From assembly GCF_036492635.1 (NCBI RefSeq), contig NZ_AP025305.1, forward strand, positions 2,914,001-2,978,000: DNA of 64,000 bases, written 5' to 3'. The stretch's first letter is position 1. Each line of letters opens with the position of its first letter. The notes under the pieces are model-generated. The model ran no database searches and had not been told where the DNA came from. It saw nothing but the letters and a program-made list of their open reading frames with translations. Positions 53,981 through 61,458 of this stretch are shown one piece after another. The DNA comes from Aureibacter tunicatorum (GTDB taxonomy: Bacteria; Bacteroidota; Bacteroidia; Cytophagales; Cyclobacteriaceae). The translations under genes and the position numbers were made by a program.

Positions 53981-55675
53981 TTACTTTACAAAAGGCCCAA
54001 AATGACTGAGAAAAGAAGCTACCGTAGTACTTGTCAAATCAAATACAATATTTGGCATTAATCCAAATACGATCATCAACGCGACTAAAGGAACCAAAAC
54101 CAAGTACTCTTTCATGTTTAGATCCTTAAGCGAATCTTTCCATGAATTTTCCTTCACAGAAAACTTTCCAAAGAACATTCTTTGCAATGTCCATAGATAA
54201 TATGCCGCCGTAATCACTAAGCTCAACGCCGCTACCACTGTCATCCATCTTGGCAGAAGAAAATTAGTAGTAGAAGATCCAAAGGCTCCTAAAAACACTA
54301 AAATTTCAGCTATAAAACCCGAGAAGCCCGGCAAACCTAAAGAGGCGAAAAAGCTTATAATTACTATGGAAGTAAAATAAGGCATTTTCTTAGCCAATCC
54401 GCTATAGTGATTTATCATTCTATCATGCGTTCTTTCATACACTACTCCTGCGATCAAGAATAAAGCGGAAGAAATCAATCCATGACTGAACATCTGATAC
54501 AAAGCGCCGCTCACTCCTTCATTAGTCAAAGAAGCTAATCCAAGCAACACAAATCCCATATGCGACACGGAAGAATAAGCAATCAGTTTCTTCAAGTCTT
54601 TCATGGCCAAAGCATTCAAACTTCCATACAGTATAGTCACCACGCCAATCAAACCTACAGTCCATGCCAACTCGGTAGCCATATCCGGGAATATAGAATA
54701 ACCAGTTCTAATCAAACCATATCCACCAATCTTCAATAATATTCCCGCAAGAATAACCGAAATCGGTGTAGGTGCTTCCACGTGAGCATCAGGCAGCCAT
54801 GTGTGAACTGGCACAGCAGGCAATTTAATCGCAAAGCCTATCAATAATGCGATAAATGCGATCATTCTCAATGAAACGCCCATGAACAAATCTGTATTTG
54901 CGATATCCAACAAGCTTCCCGGTATAAAATTGGCGGAATTTTGCATTGCTATTATATCAAAAGTTCGCACCAATTTATCCATTTGAAGCTCGCCACTAGC
55001 CAGCATAAGCTGAACTTTTTCAACGATCTGAGGAGTCACAAGATTCTTGCTTTCCGCCAAGCCTAGATTAACAGCGGTTTCTACAGGGTCGATTACTGAT
55101 AAATACAGCCCAACCATCGCCAAAAGGATAAAAACAGACCCTAGCAAGGTATATAAAAAGAACTTAATTGCAGCGTATTCTTTTCTTGGACCACCCCAAA
55201 GGCCAATCAAGAAGTACATTGGCAAAAGCATAAATTCAAAAAACAGGAAGAATAAGAAAAAGTCCAAGGCTAAAAAGCAACCCATAACAGACGTTGCCAA
55301 GAGCATCAACAATAAATAATAACCTTTAGTTTTTTCACTAATACCCCAGCTTGAAAATGTGCCTATGGCCATAACAATACCTGTCAGCAAAACCATGCTA
55401 ACGTTAAAGCCATCAACTCCCAAGTAATAATCTATCGACATTGAGCCTAAACTGCCCAAATCAAGCGATATCCAATCCACTCTCTCAACAAAATTGAACA
55501 ATCCAGAGCTAGCTTCGTAACAACAAAATACACATACAGAAGCTATAAGCTGGAGAATAGATCCAATATTTGCCAACAAGCGGATCAACCCTTTCTTTTC
55601 TGAAGGAATGAAAAGAATCACCAATGCCATCGCCAAAGGAATGAAAACGGCAAAGCTAAGTAGGTAGTTTGTCAT
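53981..55675 (-). CDS. nuoM: NADH-quinone oxidoreductase subunit M
   Basis: Proton-pumping membrane subunit of complex I, 564 residues. Conserved segments are FEFMLLPMYFLIGLWGGPRKEYAAIKFFLYTLLGS, KLPAVPVHTWLPDAHVEAPTPISVILAGILLKIGGYG and DLKKLIAYSSVSHMGFVLLG, which carry the pumping residues. Between about 190 and 260 there is an extra soluble loop (ESKNLVTPQIVEKVQLML) longer than in E. coli NuoM. The gene is first in a two-gene unit; its upstream neighbour diverges, so the rest of the nuo operon is elsewhere. Confidence 0.95.
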   Translation of the reverse strand: MTNYLLSFAVFIPLAMALVILFIPSEKKGLIRLLANIGSILQLIASVCVFCCYEASSGLFNFVERVDWISLDLGSLGSMSIDYYLGVDGFNVSMVLLTGIVMAIGTFSSWGISEKTKGYYLLLMLLATSVMGCFLALDFFLFFLFFEFMLLPMYFLIGLWGGPRKEYAAIKFFLYTLLGSVFILLAMVGLYLSVIDPVETAVNLGLAESKNLVTPQIVEKVQLMLASGELQMDKLVRTFDIIAMQNSANFIPGSLLDIANTDLFMGVSLRMIAFIALLIGFAIKLPAVPVHTWLPDAHVEAPTPISVILAGILLKIGGYGLIRTGYSIFPDMATELAWTVGLIGVVTILYGSLNALAMKDLKKLIAYSSVSHMGFVLLGLASLTNEGVSGALYQMFSHGLISSALFLIAGVVYERTHDRMINHYSGLAKKMPYFTSIVIISFFASLGLPGFSGFIAEILVFLGAFGSSTTNFLLPRWMTVVAALSLVITAAYYLWTLQRMFFGKFSVKENSWKDSLKDLNMKEYLVLVPLVALMIVFGLMPNIVFDLTSTTVASFLSHFGPFVK

Positions 55676-56020
55676 TTTTTGCGTTTGAATGTTTAATCAA
55701 TTGTGCTGAATAGTCTACGAAATTATGTATCATAGGCATCTCATGCAAGAAATATCATGAGTTCTTATTAAGAATAATTATTAACACTTAAAAAACAGAG
55801 CAATATAATACAGCACAATGCGAATAAGTTAACAATACGCACCAACTAAAGCCAAGAGTCTTGACAAAATTCATGCCTTATAGCAATTCATTTAACTCTA
55901 AAATCACCATAAAACGAGCTTATCCTCCAGAGTTTGCTAAAAGTTTCATGTCATAGACAAACAAATTTCTTAGATTTGCACTTAATAGCAGTATTTAGAA
56001 GAACATTAAACAACAACAAC
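55676..56020. other. intergenic region between nuoM and the DEAD-box helicase
   Basis: About 345 bp when the true helicase start (56021) is used. AT-rich, no RNA gene or ORF seen. It contains the helicase promoter at 55971-55978 and presumably that of nuoM, which I cannot place. Confidence 0.5.
55971..55978 (+). promoter_or_regulatory. -7 box of the DEAD-box helicase promoter
   Basis: TAGATTTG matches TAnnTTTG exactly, predicting transcription start near 55982. This places the start codon downstream of it, at the TTG of 56021. The -33 region is weak. Confidence 0.6.
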
Positions 56021-57133
56021 TTGAAAAGCTTCTCTGAATTGGGTGTATCCAAATCATTCATCAAAGGCCTTGATGAATTGAAAATCCAAAAGCCAACTGA
56101 AATCCAAGAAAGAATCATTCCGATTCTTCTTCAACAAAAAACAGACATCGTTGGCTTGGCCCATACTGGGACTGGTAAAACTGCCGCATTCGGCCTTCCT
56201 ATCCTGCAAAATATCGACCCGAAAGATAAAAAGATTCAAGCTTTAATTCTCGCTCCCACTCGAGAGCTGTGCCAACAAATACAAAAACAACTGTTTCGTT
56301 TCACGAAATATTCCGAAAAAATATTTTCAGAAGCTGTTTATGGAGGCGCTCCGATTGACGATCAGATATTCAGGCTATCACGTCCTACCCACATAATCGT
56401 AGCAACTCCTGGAAGACTTTTGGATCTACTTGAAAGAAAAGCTCTAAGCTTGGAGCATATAAATACAATCGTTCTTGATGAAGCTGATGAGATGCTAAGA
56501 ATGGGCTTCAAACAAGATATTGATAAAATTCTTAAGAATGTAAAAAGCCAAAGAAACATATGGCTTTTCTCCGCAACATTGCCTAATGGCATACAACAGT
56601 TAATCAAAAGGTTTTTAAAGCCAAACGCGCCTAGGGTTCAAGTAAAGAACATTTCGGAAGTTAATCAAAATATACAACACCAATACGTTCTCAGTCCGGG
56701 TGTTGACAAATTAAAACTGTTAGTTTATTTTCTTAATGCTCACAAAGAAGATCGCGGGATCATATTTTGCAGCACTAAAGCAAGTGCTCAGAAGCTTTCA
56801 AGAGATCTTAATCAAAAAGGTCTTTCCATTGATGTTATCGAAGGAGACATGACTCAAAAGGAAAGAAATAAAGTTTTAAGAGCATTCAGAGCCGAAAAGC
56901 TTCAATTTCTAGTAGCCACAGATGTTGCCGCCAGAGGACTGGACATTCCCAACCTAGCTTTTGTAGCTCACTTTGAGCTTCCAGACCAATTAGAGTTTTA
57001 TACCCATCGAAGCGGTAGAACAGGTCGAGCTGGAAACACTGGTCTTTCCGTAAGTTTTGTGGATGACAAGCAATACAAGGACTTAGTCAAGATCTCAAAA
57101 GAATTGAAATTTTCATTAAAAATGGCAAAATAA
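56021..57133 (+). CDS. DEAD-box RNA helicase
   Basis: ATP-dependent RNA helicase for ribosome assembly or mRNA handling. Motifs in order: PTEIQ (Q-motif), AHTGTGKTAA (I), PTRELCQQ (Ia), TPGRLLD (Ib), VLDEADEML (II), FSATLP (III), ATDVAARGLDIP (V) and HRSGRTGRAG (VI). The frame is open from 55934 but no ATG occurs in it. The -7 box at 55971 lies inside that extension, so I take the TTG at 56021, directly before LKSFSELGVSKSFIKGLDELK, giving 370 residues. It is a core-only helicase without a long C-terminal tail. Confidence 0.9.
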   Translation: MKSFSELGVSKSFIKGLDELKIQKPTEIQERIIPILLQQKTDIVGLAHTGTGKTAAFGLPILQNIDPKDKKIQALILAPTRELCQQIQKQLFRFTKYSEKIFSEAVYGGAPIDDQIFRLSRPTHIIVATPGRLLDLLERKALSLEHINTIVLDEADEMLRMGFKQDIDKILKNVKSQRNIWLFSATLPNGIQQLIKRFLKPNAPRVQVKNISEVNQNIQHQYVLSPGVDKLKLLVYFLNAHKEDRGIIFCSTKASAQKLSRDLNQKGLSIDVIEGDMTQKERNKVLRAFRAEKLQFLVATDVAARGLDIPNLAFVAHFELPDQLEFYTHRSGRTGRAGNTGLSVSFVDDKQYKDLVKISKELKFSLKMAK

Positions 57134-57164
57134 TCATTTTGCCATATGCATGATAAAAATACTT

Positions 57165-57190
57165 AAGGCTCACAATAACGTGAGCCTTTT
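57165..57190. terminator. bidirectional terminator after the helicase gene
   Basis: AAGGCTCAC at 57165-57173 pairs with GTGAGCCTT at 57180-57188, followed by Ts. It lies between convergent genes. Confidence 0.82.
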
Positions 57191-57191
57191 C

Positions 57192-57506
57192 TTATTTATG
57201 AGCAGGTGTTAATGGCTCAGCAGGCCGTTCGCTTGGCATAATTGGTTCCGCAGGCATTGACTCGGGAGGATTAATCGGAGTCCATGGTGTAGTCTTCGGT
57301 GGCTGTATAGGATAAGCCGGGATCTCTCTATGATGCGGATGAGGATGATAGGGATAAGGGTATGGATAGGGGTAATAACCTCCACCACCATAAAAGTAAG
57401 GATCAGGATAATAATGGTAATGATAATGAGTAGCTGGAGTCGATTGTGAAGCACACGATGTTGCAAAAATCGCTATCAGCCCTAAAACAAAGAAGTGAAG
57501 TTTCAT
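57192..57506 (-). CDS. small His/Tyr/Pro-rich lipoprotein
   Basis: I choose the ATG whose complement is at 57504-57506, directly before MKLHFFVLGLIAIFATSC, a lipoprotein signal with lipobox ATSC; a frame opens 11 codons earlier but adds a polar stretch before the signal. The mature part is low-complexity: histidine-tyrosine pairs (HYHYHYYPDPYFYGGGG), PY repeats, then HPHPHH and a Pro-rich tail. The His clusters could bind metal, but this is only a guess. Total length is 104 residues. The start region is enclosed in a perfect hairpin. Confidence 0.7.
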   Translation of the reverse strand: MKLHFFVLGLIAIFATSCASQSTPATHYHYHYYPDPYFYGGGGYYPYPYPYPYHPHPHHREIPAYPIQPPKTTPWTPINPPESMPAEPIMPSERPAEPLTPAHK

Positions 57507-57533
57507 GACTTTTTGATCAAAAAACTTCACTTC
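57492..57533 (-). promoter_or_regulatory. hairpin enclosing the lipoprotein start codon
   Basis: A 12-bp perfect inverted repeat: 57492-57503 with 57522-57533, loop 57504-57521. On the minus-strand mRNA the start codon is the last loop triplet, and the 3' arm is codons 2-5. Such a fold could hide the start from ribosomes. Confidence 0.5.
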
Positions 57534-57569
57534 CAGCAAATTTGTTTATTGTAAACCTAATACTTAGGC

Positions 57570-58214
57570 TTAGTTCATGCTCTTCATTTTTTTCTTCAAA
57601 TCCTCTACCTTATTCATCTCAGTAGTAAGCTCTCTTCTAAGCTTCGTTTCTCTTTCCAAAACACGCTTCTTATACTCTTCCATTTCCAATTGAAGGTCAT
57701 CAAAGCTCTTCTTCGCATCCTTAGCATTTTTCACGTTGACTTTTCCTGTCACAAACATCACTGCAAGCAACACGATCAAGATTAAAATAACGCTTATGTT
57801 GATGAATTTATAGTTTGATTTTGAAAAATCTATGCCAATGAAGCTAATATGATCTTCCTTAAACTGGCTTTCAGACAAAGCGTTTCTTGTCAAACTCAAT
57901 GTGTCTTGCGTACTTACCAAAGATTGATCACGTTTGATGATTTCTTCTTTCAGCAACGATATCTCTGATTGCTTTTCAGCCAAAGAATCACTCACCACAT
58001 TCCAAAATGCATTCAATTTTGGTTCGTCAATAATCTTAAACCCTTTCCAAGAATTGCTTGACTTCTTCAATTCCATAAATTGATTTGCCAATTTGTCATC
58101 ATTTTGACTTGGCGAACCACCTCCAGCAACTTGTTGAGCACTGCAAACTGTCGTTACCCCCAACACCATGCATGTAAAGGCCAATAGAGCCTTTTCTTTC
58201 AAAAACTTTCCCAT
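57570..58214 (-). CDS. conserved Bacteroidota coiled-coil membrane protein
   Basis: A 214-residue protein with an N-terminal signal or anchor (about residues 7-26), a coiled-coil region (SLAEKQSEISLLKEEIIKRD), a transmembrane helix at about 138-158 (ISVILILIVLLAVMFVTG), and a C-terminal cytoplasmic coiled coil (KSFDDLQLEMEEYKKRVLER, then REL). From memory, it belongs to a widespread Bacteroidota family sometimes labelled tRNA (guanine-N1)-methyltransferase. Nothing in the sequence supports a methyltransferase fold. Two hydrophobic segments flanking coils suggest an envelope or membrane-linked role. It lies 63 bp before the small lipoprotein on the same strand. Confidence 0.75.
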   Translation of the reverse strand: MGKFLKEKALLAFTCMVLGVTTVCSAQQVAGGGSPSQNDDKLANQFMELKKSSNSWKGFKIIDEPKLNAFWNVVSDSLAEKQSEISLLKEEIIKRDQSLVSTQDTLSLTRNALSESQFKEDHISFIGIDFSKSNYKFINISVILILIVLLAVMFVTGKVNVKNAKDAKKSFDDLQLEMEEYKKRVLERETKLRRELTTEMNKVEDLKKKMKSMN

Positions 58215-58590
58215 GAATATATTATCTTATCTTTCCAATCAAAACCTAATAGATTTCACAAAAATATAATGAGCCAATCGAAAAAAAAAGTATTTGCGCT
58301 GATAGAATAAGCTCAATATTAAAATTAGAAACTTCACTATTTATCCCACAAATCTTCAAAACTGATAAATATAAATTTACTTCGCGCCATCATAACTATG
58401 TGTTGTTCCTAAATAAAGCAATCCAAAGACCCAATATTACGTAGTCTATTTTAACATTATTTACCATTCATATTATCTAGCTGTATCTTGAGGCCTCTCA
58501 AATATATTGACAAATCTCAAGACAACTATTTGACAAAATTGCATAAATTGTGCAAATAACTTTTAGAACGAATTATTATCAACTTTTCTT
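58215..58590. other. 376-bp divergent intergenic region
   Basis: Between the coiled-coil protein gene and the aminopeptidase gene. Only the -7 box at 58259-58266 (minus) stands out. A weak plus-strand element TAACTTTT at 58557-58564 could serve the aminopeptidase, but the spacing to the TTTG at 58529-58532 (24 bp) is poor. No ORF or RNA gene seen. Confidence 0.45.
58259..58266 (-). promoter_or_regulatory. -7 box of the coiled-coil membrane protein gene
   Basis: Complement of CAAAAATA is TATTTTTG, an exact TAnnTTTG. It predicts a leader of about 40 nt before 58214. No clear -33 box. Confidence 0.45.
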
Positions 58591-59706
58591 ATGAAAGATC
58601 CAAGAATAAATAAACTCGCGCATAATATTATCAATTACTCATGCGCTCTTAAACCTGGTGAAAAAATCTTAATAGAAAACTTCGGACTCCAAAAAGAATT
58701 TGTCAATGCCTTGGTGCAGGAAACCTATAAAGCAGGCGCAATTCCTTTTGTAAGCTTAAAGGATGCTCAAGTGGAAAGAGAGTTGAGGCTTGGCGCTACT
58801 AAAGAACAATACGAATTGATGGCTTCATATGAATCCAATGTCATGAAAGACATGGACGCATATATAGGTCTAAGGTCAGGCGACAATGTAAGCGAACTGT
58901 CAGACGTTCCTTCGGATAAAACAGCCATCTTCAATGACACTGTGTTAAGACAAGTGCATTTTGACATAAGAGTAAACAAAACTAAATGGGTCGTGCTTAG
59001 GTTCCCTAACGCTTCCATGGCTCAACTTGCCAATATGTCCACAGAAGCATTCGAAGATTTTTATTTCGATGTTTGCACGCTAGACTATGAGAAGATGGGT
59101 GAAGCTATGGAATCATTGGTTGAATTAATGAACAAAACCGACAAAGTTCGCATCACTGGGCCAGGCACGGACTTATCATTCTCCATCAAGGATATTCCTG
59201 CTATTAAATGCTGCGGCAAGAGAAATATTCCTGACGGTGAAGTATTTAGCGCACCGGTAAAGGATTCAGTGAATGGAACAATTAGCTATAATGCTCCTTC
59301 TCCATACCAAGGTTTCACTTTTGAGAATGTAGTTCTCAAGTTTGAAAACGGCAAAATAGTGGAAGCTACAGCCAATGACACCGAAAGAATCAATAAAATC
59401 TTCGACACGGATGAAGGCTCCCGATTTGTAGGTGAATTCGCTATAGGTGTAAACCCGTACATCCTGCACCCTATGGGAGATATTTTATTCGACGAAAAAA
59501 TCGACGGCAGCTTTCATTTCACTCCAGGACAAGCCTACGAGCAAGCATATAATGGCAACGATTCAAAAGTACATTGGGATCTTGTAAACATTCAAAGAGC
59601 AGATTATGGAGGTGGAGAAATCTACTTCGATGACGTACTCATCAGAAAAGACGGAAGATTCGTAATTGAAGAGTTGCAAAAACTGAATCCAGAGAATTTG
59701 AAATAG
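58591..59706 (+). CDS. family M29 aminopeptidase
   Basis: Metal-dependent aminopeptidase of MEROPS family M29 (thermophilic aminopeptidase T/PepS type), cytoplasmic, 371 residues. Metal and active-site residues lie in NIPDGEVFSAPVKDSVNG (first Glu), GEFAIGVNP (second Glu), DGSFHFTPG (His) and KVHWDLV (His, Asp). RITGPGTDLSFSI precedes them as in the family. The ATG at 58591 is secure since MKDPRINKLAHNIINYS is the usual beginning. It has no operon partners. A strong hairpin follows. Confidence 0.93.
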   Translation: MKDPRINKLAHNIINYSCALKPGEKILIENFGLQKEFVNALVQETYKAGAIPFVSLKDAQVERELRLGATKEQYELMASYESNVMKDMDAYIGLRSGDNVSELSDVPSDKTAIFNDTVLRQVHFDIRVNKTKWVVLRFPNASMAQLANMSTEAFEDFYFDVCTLDYEKMGEAMESLVELMNKTDKVRITGPGTDLSFSIKDIPAIKCCGKRNIPDGEVFSAPVKDSVNGTISYNAPSPYQGFTFENVVLKFENGKIVEATANDTERINKIFDTDEGSRFVGEFAIGVNPYILHPMGDILFDEKIDGSFHFTPGQAYEQAYNGNDSKVHWDLVNIQRADYGGGEIYFDDVLIRKDGRFVIEELQKLNPENLK

Positions 59707-59711
59707 AGATT

Positions 59712-59746
59712 TAAACCATGCTTATCGCATGGTTTATTTTTTCCTA
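59712..59746. terminator. bidirectional terminator between the aminopeptidase and FkbM genes
   Basis: TAAACCATGC at 59712-59721 pairs with GCATGGTTTA at 59726-59735, loop TTAT, then TTTTTT. The 3' end of the FkbM gene (59734) overlaps the stem. Confidence 0.85.
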
Positions 59747-60531
59747 ATCGCAACGATATTTTGAAATGCAAACACTTCGCAAGTTATGCTATGATACTTT
59801 TCTATTTTCAACATGCTATCCGGCATTAATCGATAAACATCATAATTTTCAAGCAGTTCATAAAAATCTTTGAAAAACACCTTGCTTACAGTATTCATCT
59901 GATCAAACTCAAACTGAATAACATTAATTCTACCGCTATCAATCATCTGTTTTGCTCCAATCAAAACACTTAATTCATGACCTTCTGTGTCTACTTTTAA
60001 GAAATCAATTTGCTCTATCCCATTTTCATCGCAATATTCATCCAAAGTAGACAAACTGATATCTATTTCATTAACAGTCCTTGAACTATTTTCACTATGA
60101 TTAGCAACAACTTCTTTGAATAAAGATGCTTTGGGTGTTCCTTCTTTGTCCCCAATATCAAACAGAGTCAACATTCCTTTATGATCCGACATACCCATGT
60201 TATGAAAAGAAATATTATCTCCTTTGATCTGATTTTTTAACCGTTGAAAAGTATCAGGATGAGGTTCAAAAGCATGCAAGCTATCAAAGTCTATATATTC
60301 TTGAAGCATTTGAATATATTTCCCCTCATTAGCACCCACATCAAAAATCACTTTGGGAGACATACGGCTCAATACTTTGGAAATAAAATGTCTTTCACCT
60401 GTCAGAAAGTGATTTTGATAATTCAATATTCCAAGCCCCTTCATTCCCCATATGACCAAAGCCTTATGAAATCTCGCAAATATTGGTTTGCAGAAAAACC
60501 TTAGATAGATCGCAAAAAAAGCATCTTTCAT
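59734..60531 (-). CDS. FkbM-family methyltransferase
   Basis: A 265-residue SAM-dependent methyltransferase. Motif I is VIFDVGANEGKYIQML at about residues 61-76. SLHAFEPHPDTFQRL and IDFLKVDTEGHELSVLIGA are the next family motifs. FkbM proteins often O-methylate sugars in surface glycans. The gene is last in a three-gene unit (flippase, glycosyltransferase, FkbM); its ATG is directly adjacent to the glycosyltransferase stop, so the two are translated together. This context supports action on a surface glycan. The N-terminal 25 residues are hydrophobic/basic and may touch the membrane. Confidence 0.9.
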   Translation of the reverse strand: MKDAFFAIYLRFFCKPIFARFHKALVIWGMKGLGILNYQNHFLTGERHFISKVLSRMSPKVIFDVGANEGKYIQMLQEYIDFDSLHAFEPHPDTFQRLKNQIKGDNISFHNMGMSDHKGMLTLFDIGDKEGTPKASLFKEVVANHSENSSRTVNEIDISLSTLDEYCDENGIEQIDFLKVDTEGHELSVLIGAKQMIDSGRINVIQFEFDQMNTVSKVFFKDFYELLENYDVYRLMPDSMLKIEKYHSITCEVFAFQNIVAIRKK

Positions 60532-61458
60532 TTAACTAAATATTTTTTTCATTCGATATAATACATAAGATGGAATATGCTTTATCTTATTCCACCAATA
60601 ATATTTTCTATACGCTTTGTATACTTGCTCATCAAGCTTTTCCAATGGTTTCTCGAACTCAATCTCATCAACTACCTTTGAACTCAACTTGATATTGAAA
60701 TGCGTCCCAGAGCCATCATCTCCTATAGTTCTAACCATGGATTTAGTACTTATCAAGCACAGTCCGCCACGAAGATAAACCGATGCGTACCAACGTACAG
60801 CCCATGAATCAATCACCCCTTTAGCCGCATTATTCAACATTCTGTAAAAATTCATGCTTCGATCAAAATCAAAACGCTTTTTATCAGTAGAGTTGAAACC
60901 CTTGATAAGCAAATTCACATCATCTTCATAATATTGCCAAGCTCGCTTCCATGTCCCCCAACCTAATGAATGAGGCAGTTGGCTAAAGCTAACTTCTTGA
61001 TAACCCACCGGTAAATCCAAAGGCGGAACATAAGCGCTTACATGCAATACTTTTTCATTATCAGCATACTCTTTCAAAGCTCGGTGCATAAATGCCAGAA
61101 AACCGGTACTGAAAATCAAATCATCTTCCAATACTACTATGCTTCCATATTCATCCAAAACATCCCTAACTCCGCTAGTCACATTTTTACGAAGTCCCCA
61201 ATTTACTTCTCTTTCAATGATTTTAATATCAGCATAGCCTTTTTGCAACTTCATCAATCTCCTCACTTCAGCAATTCCTTGCAAATCTTGTTCAGACGCT
61301 CCTTCTCTAGGGCCATCAGAATAGACAATCAAAAGAGAGTTTTTTGCTTCTGGATTATTAGCCAATGAATCCAAAGTTCTTTTTGCATGTTCTGGCCTAT
61401 TGTATGTAAACAAGACCAAAGGCGGATAGCTTTGATTCAATTTATTCTTTTCTCCCAT
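60532..61458 (-). CDS. glycosyltransferase, GT2/GNT-I-like
   Basis: A 308-residue GT-A fold enzyme. PPLVLFTYNRPEHAKRTLDSL begins the nucleotide-sugar binding domain, and VVLEDDLIFSTGF carries the acidic DxD-like metal motif. SLGWGTWKRAWQYYEDD is a recurrent segment in this family. Donor and acceptor sugars cannot be read. It overlaps the flippase gene end by 17 bp (61442-61458), a sign of translational coupling. Confidence 0.88.
   Translation of the reverse strand: MGEKNKLNQSYPPLVLFTYNRPEHAKRTLDSLANNPEAKNSLLIVYSDGPREGASEQDLQGIAEVRRLMKLQKGYADIKIIEREVNWGLRKNVTSGVRDVLDEYGSIVVLEDDLIFSTGFLAFMHRALKEYADNEKVLHVSAYVPPLDLPVGYQEVSFSQLPHSLGWGTWKRAWQYYEDDVNLLIKGFNSTDKKRFDFDRSMNFYRMLNNAAKGVIDSWAVRWYASVYLRGGLCLISTKSMVRTIGDDGSGTHFNIKLSSKVVDEIEFEKPLEKLDEQVYKAYRKYYWWNKIKHIPSYVLYRMKKIFS

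Noticed and set aside
57209-57466. 85-codon alternative frame in the His/Tyr-rich lipoprotein
   Set aside because: The Ile/Leu-rich product arises from reading the same low-complexity CAT/TAT/CCT repeats in another frame. The lipoprotein frame has a proper signal and lipobox.
57570-58214. tRNA (guanine-N1)-methyltransferase
   Set aside because: There is no SAM-binding or knot-type methyltransferase motif; the protein is made of coils and two hydrophobic segments.
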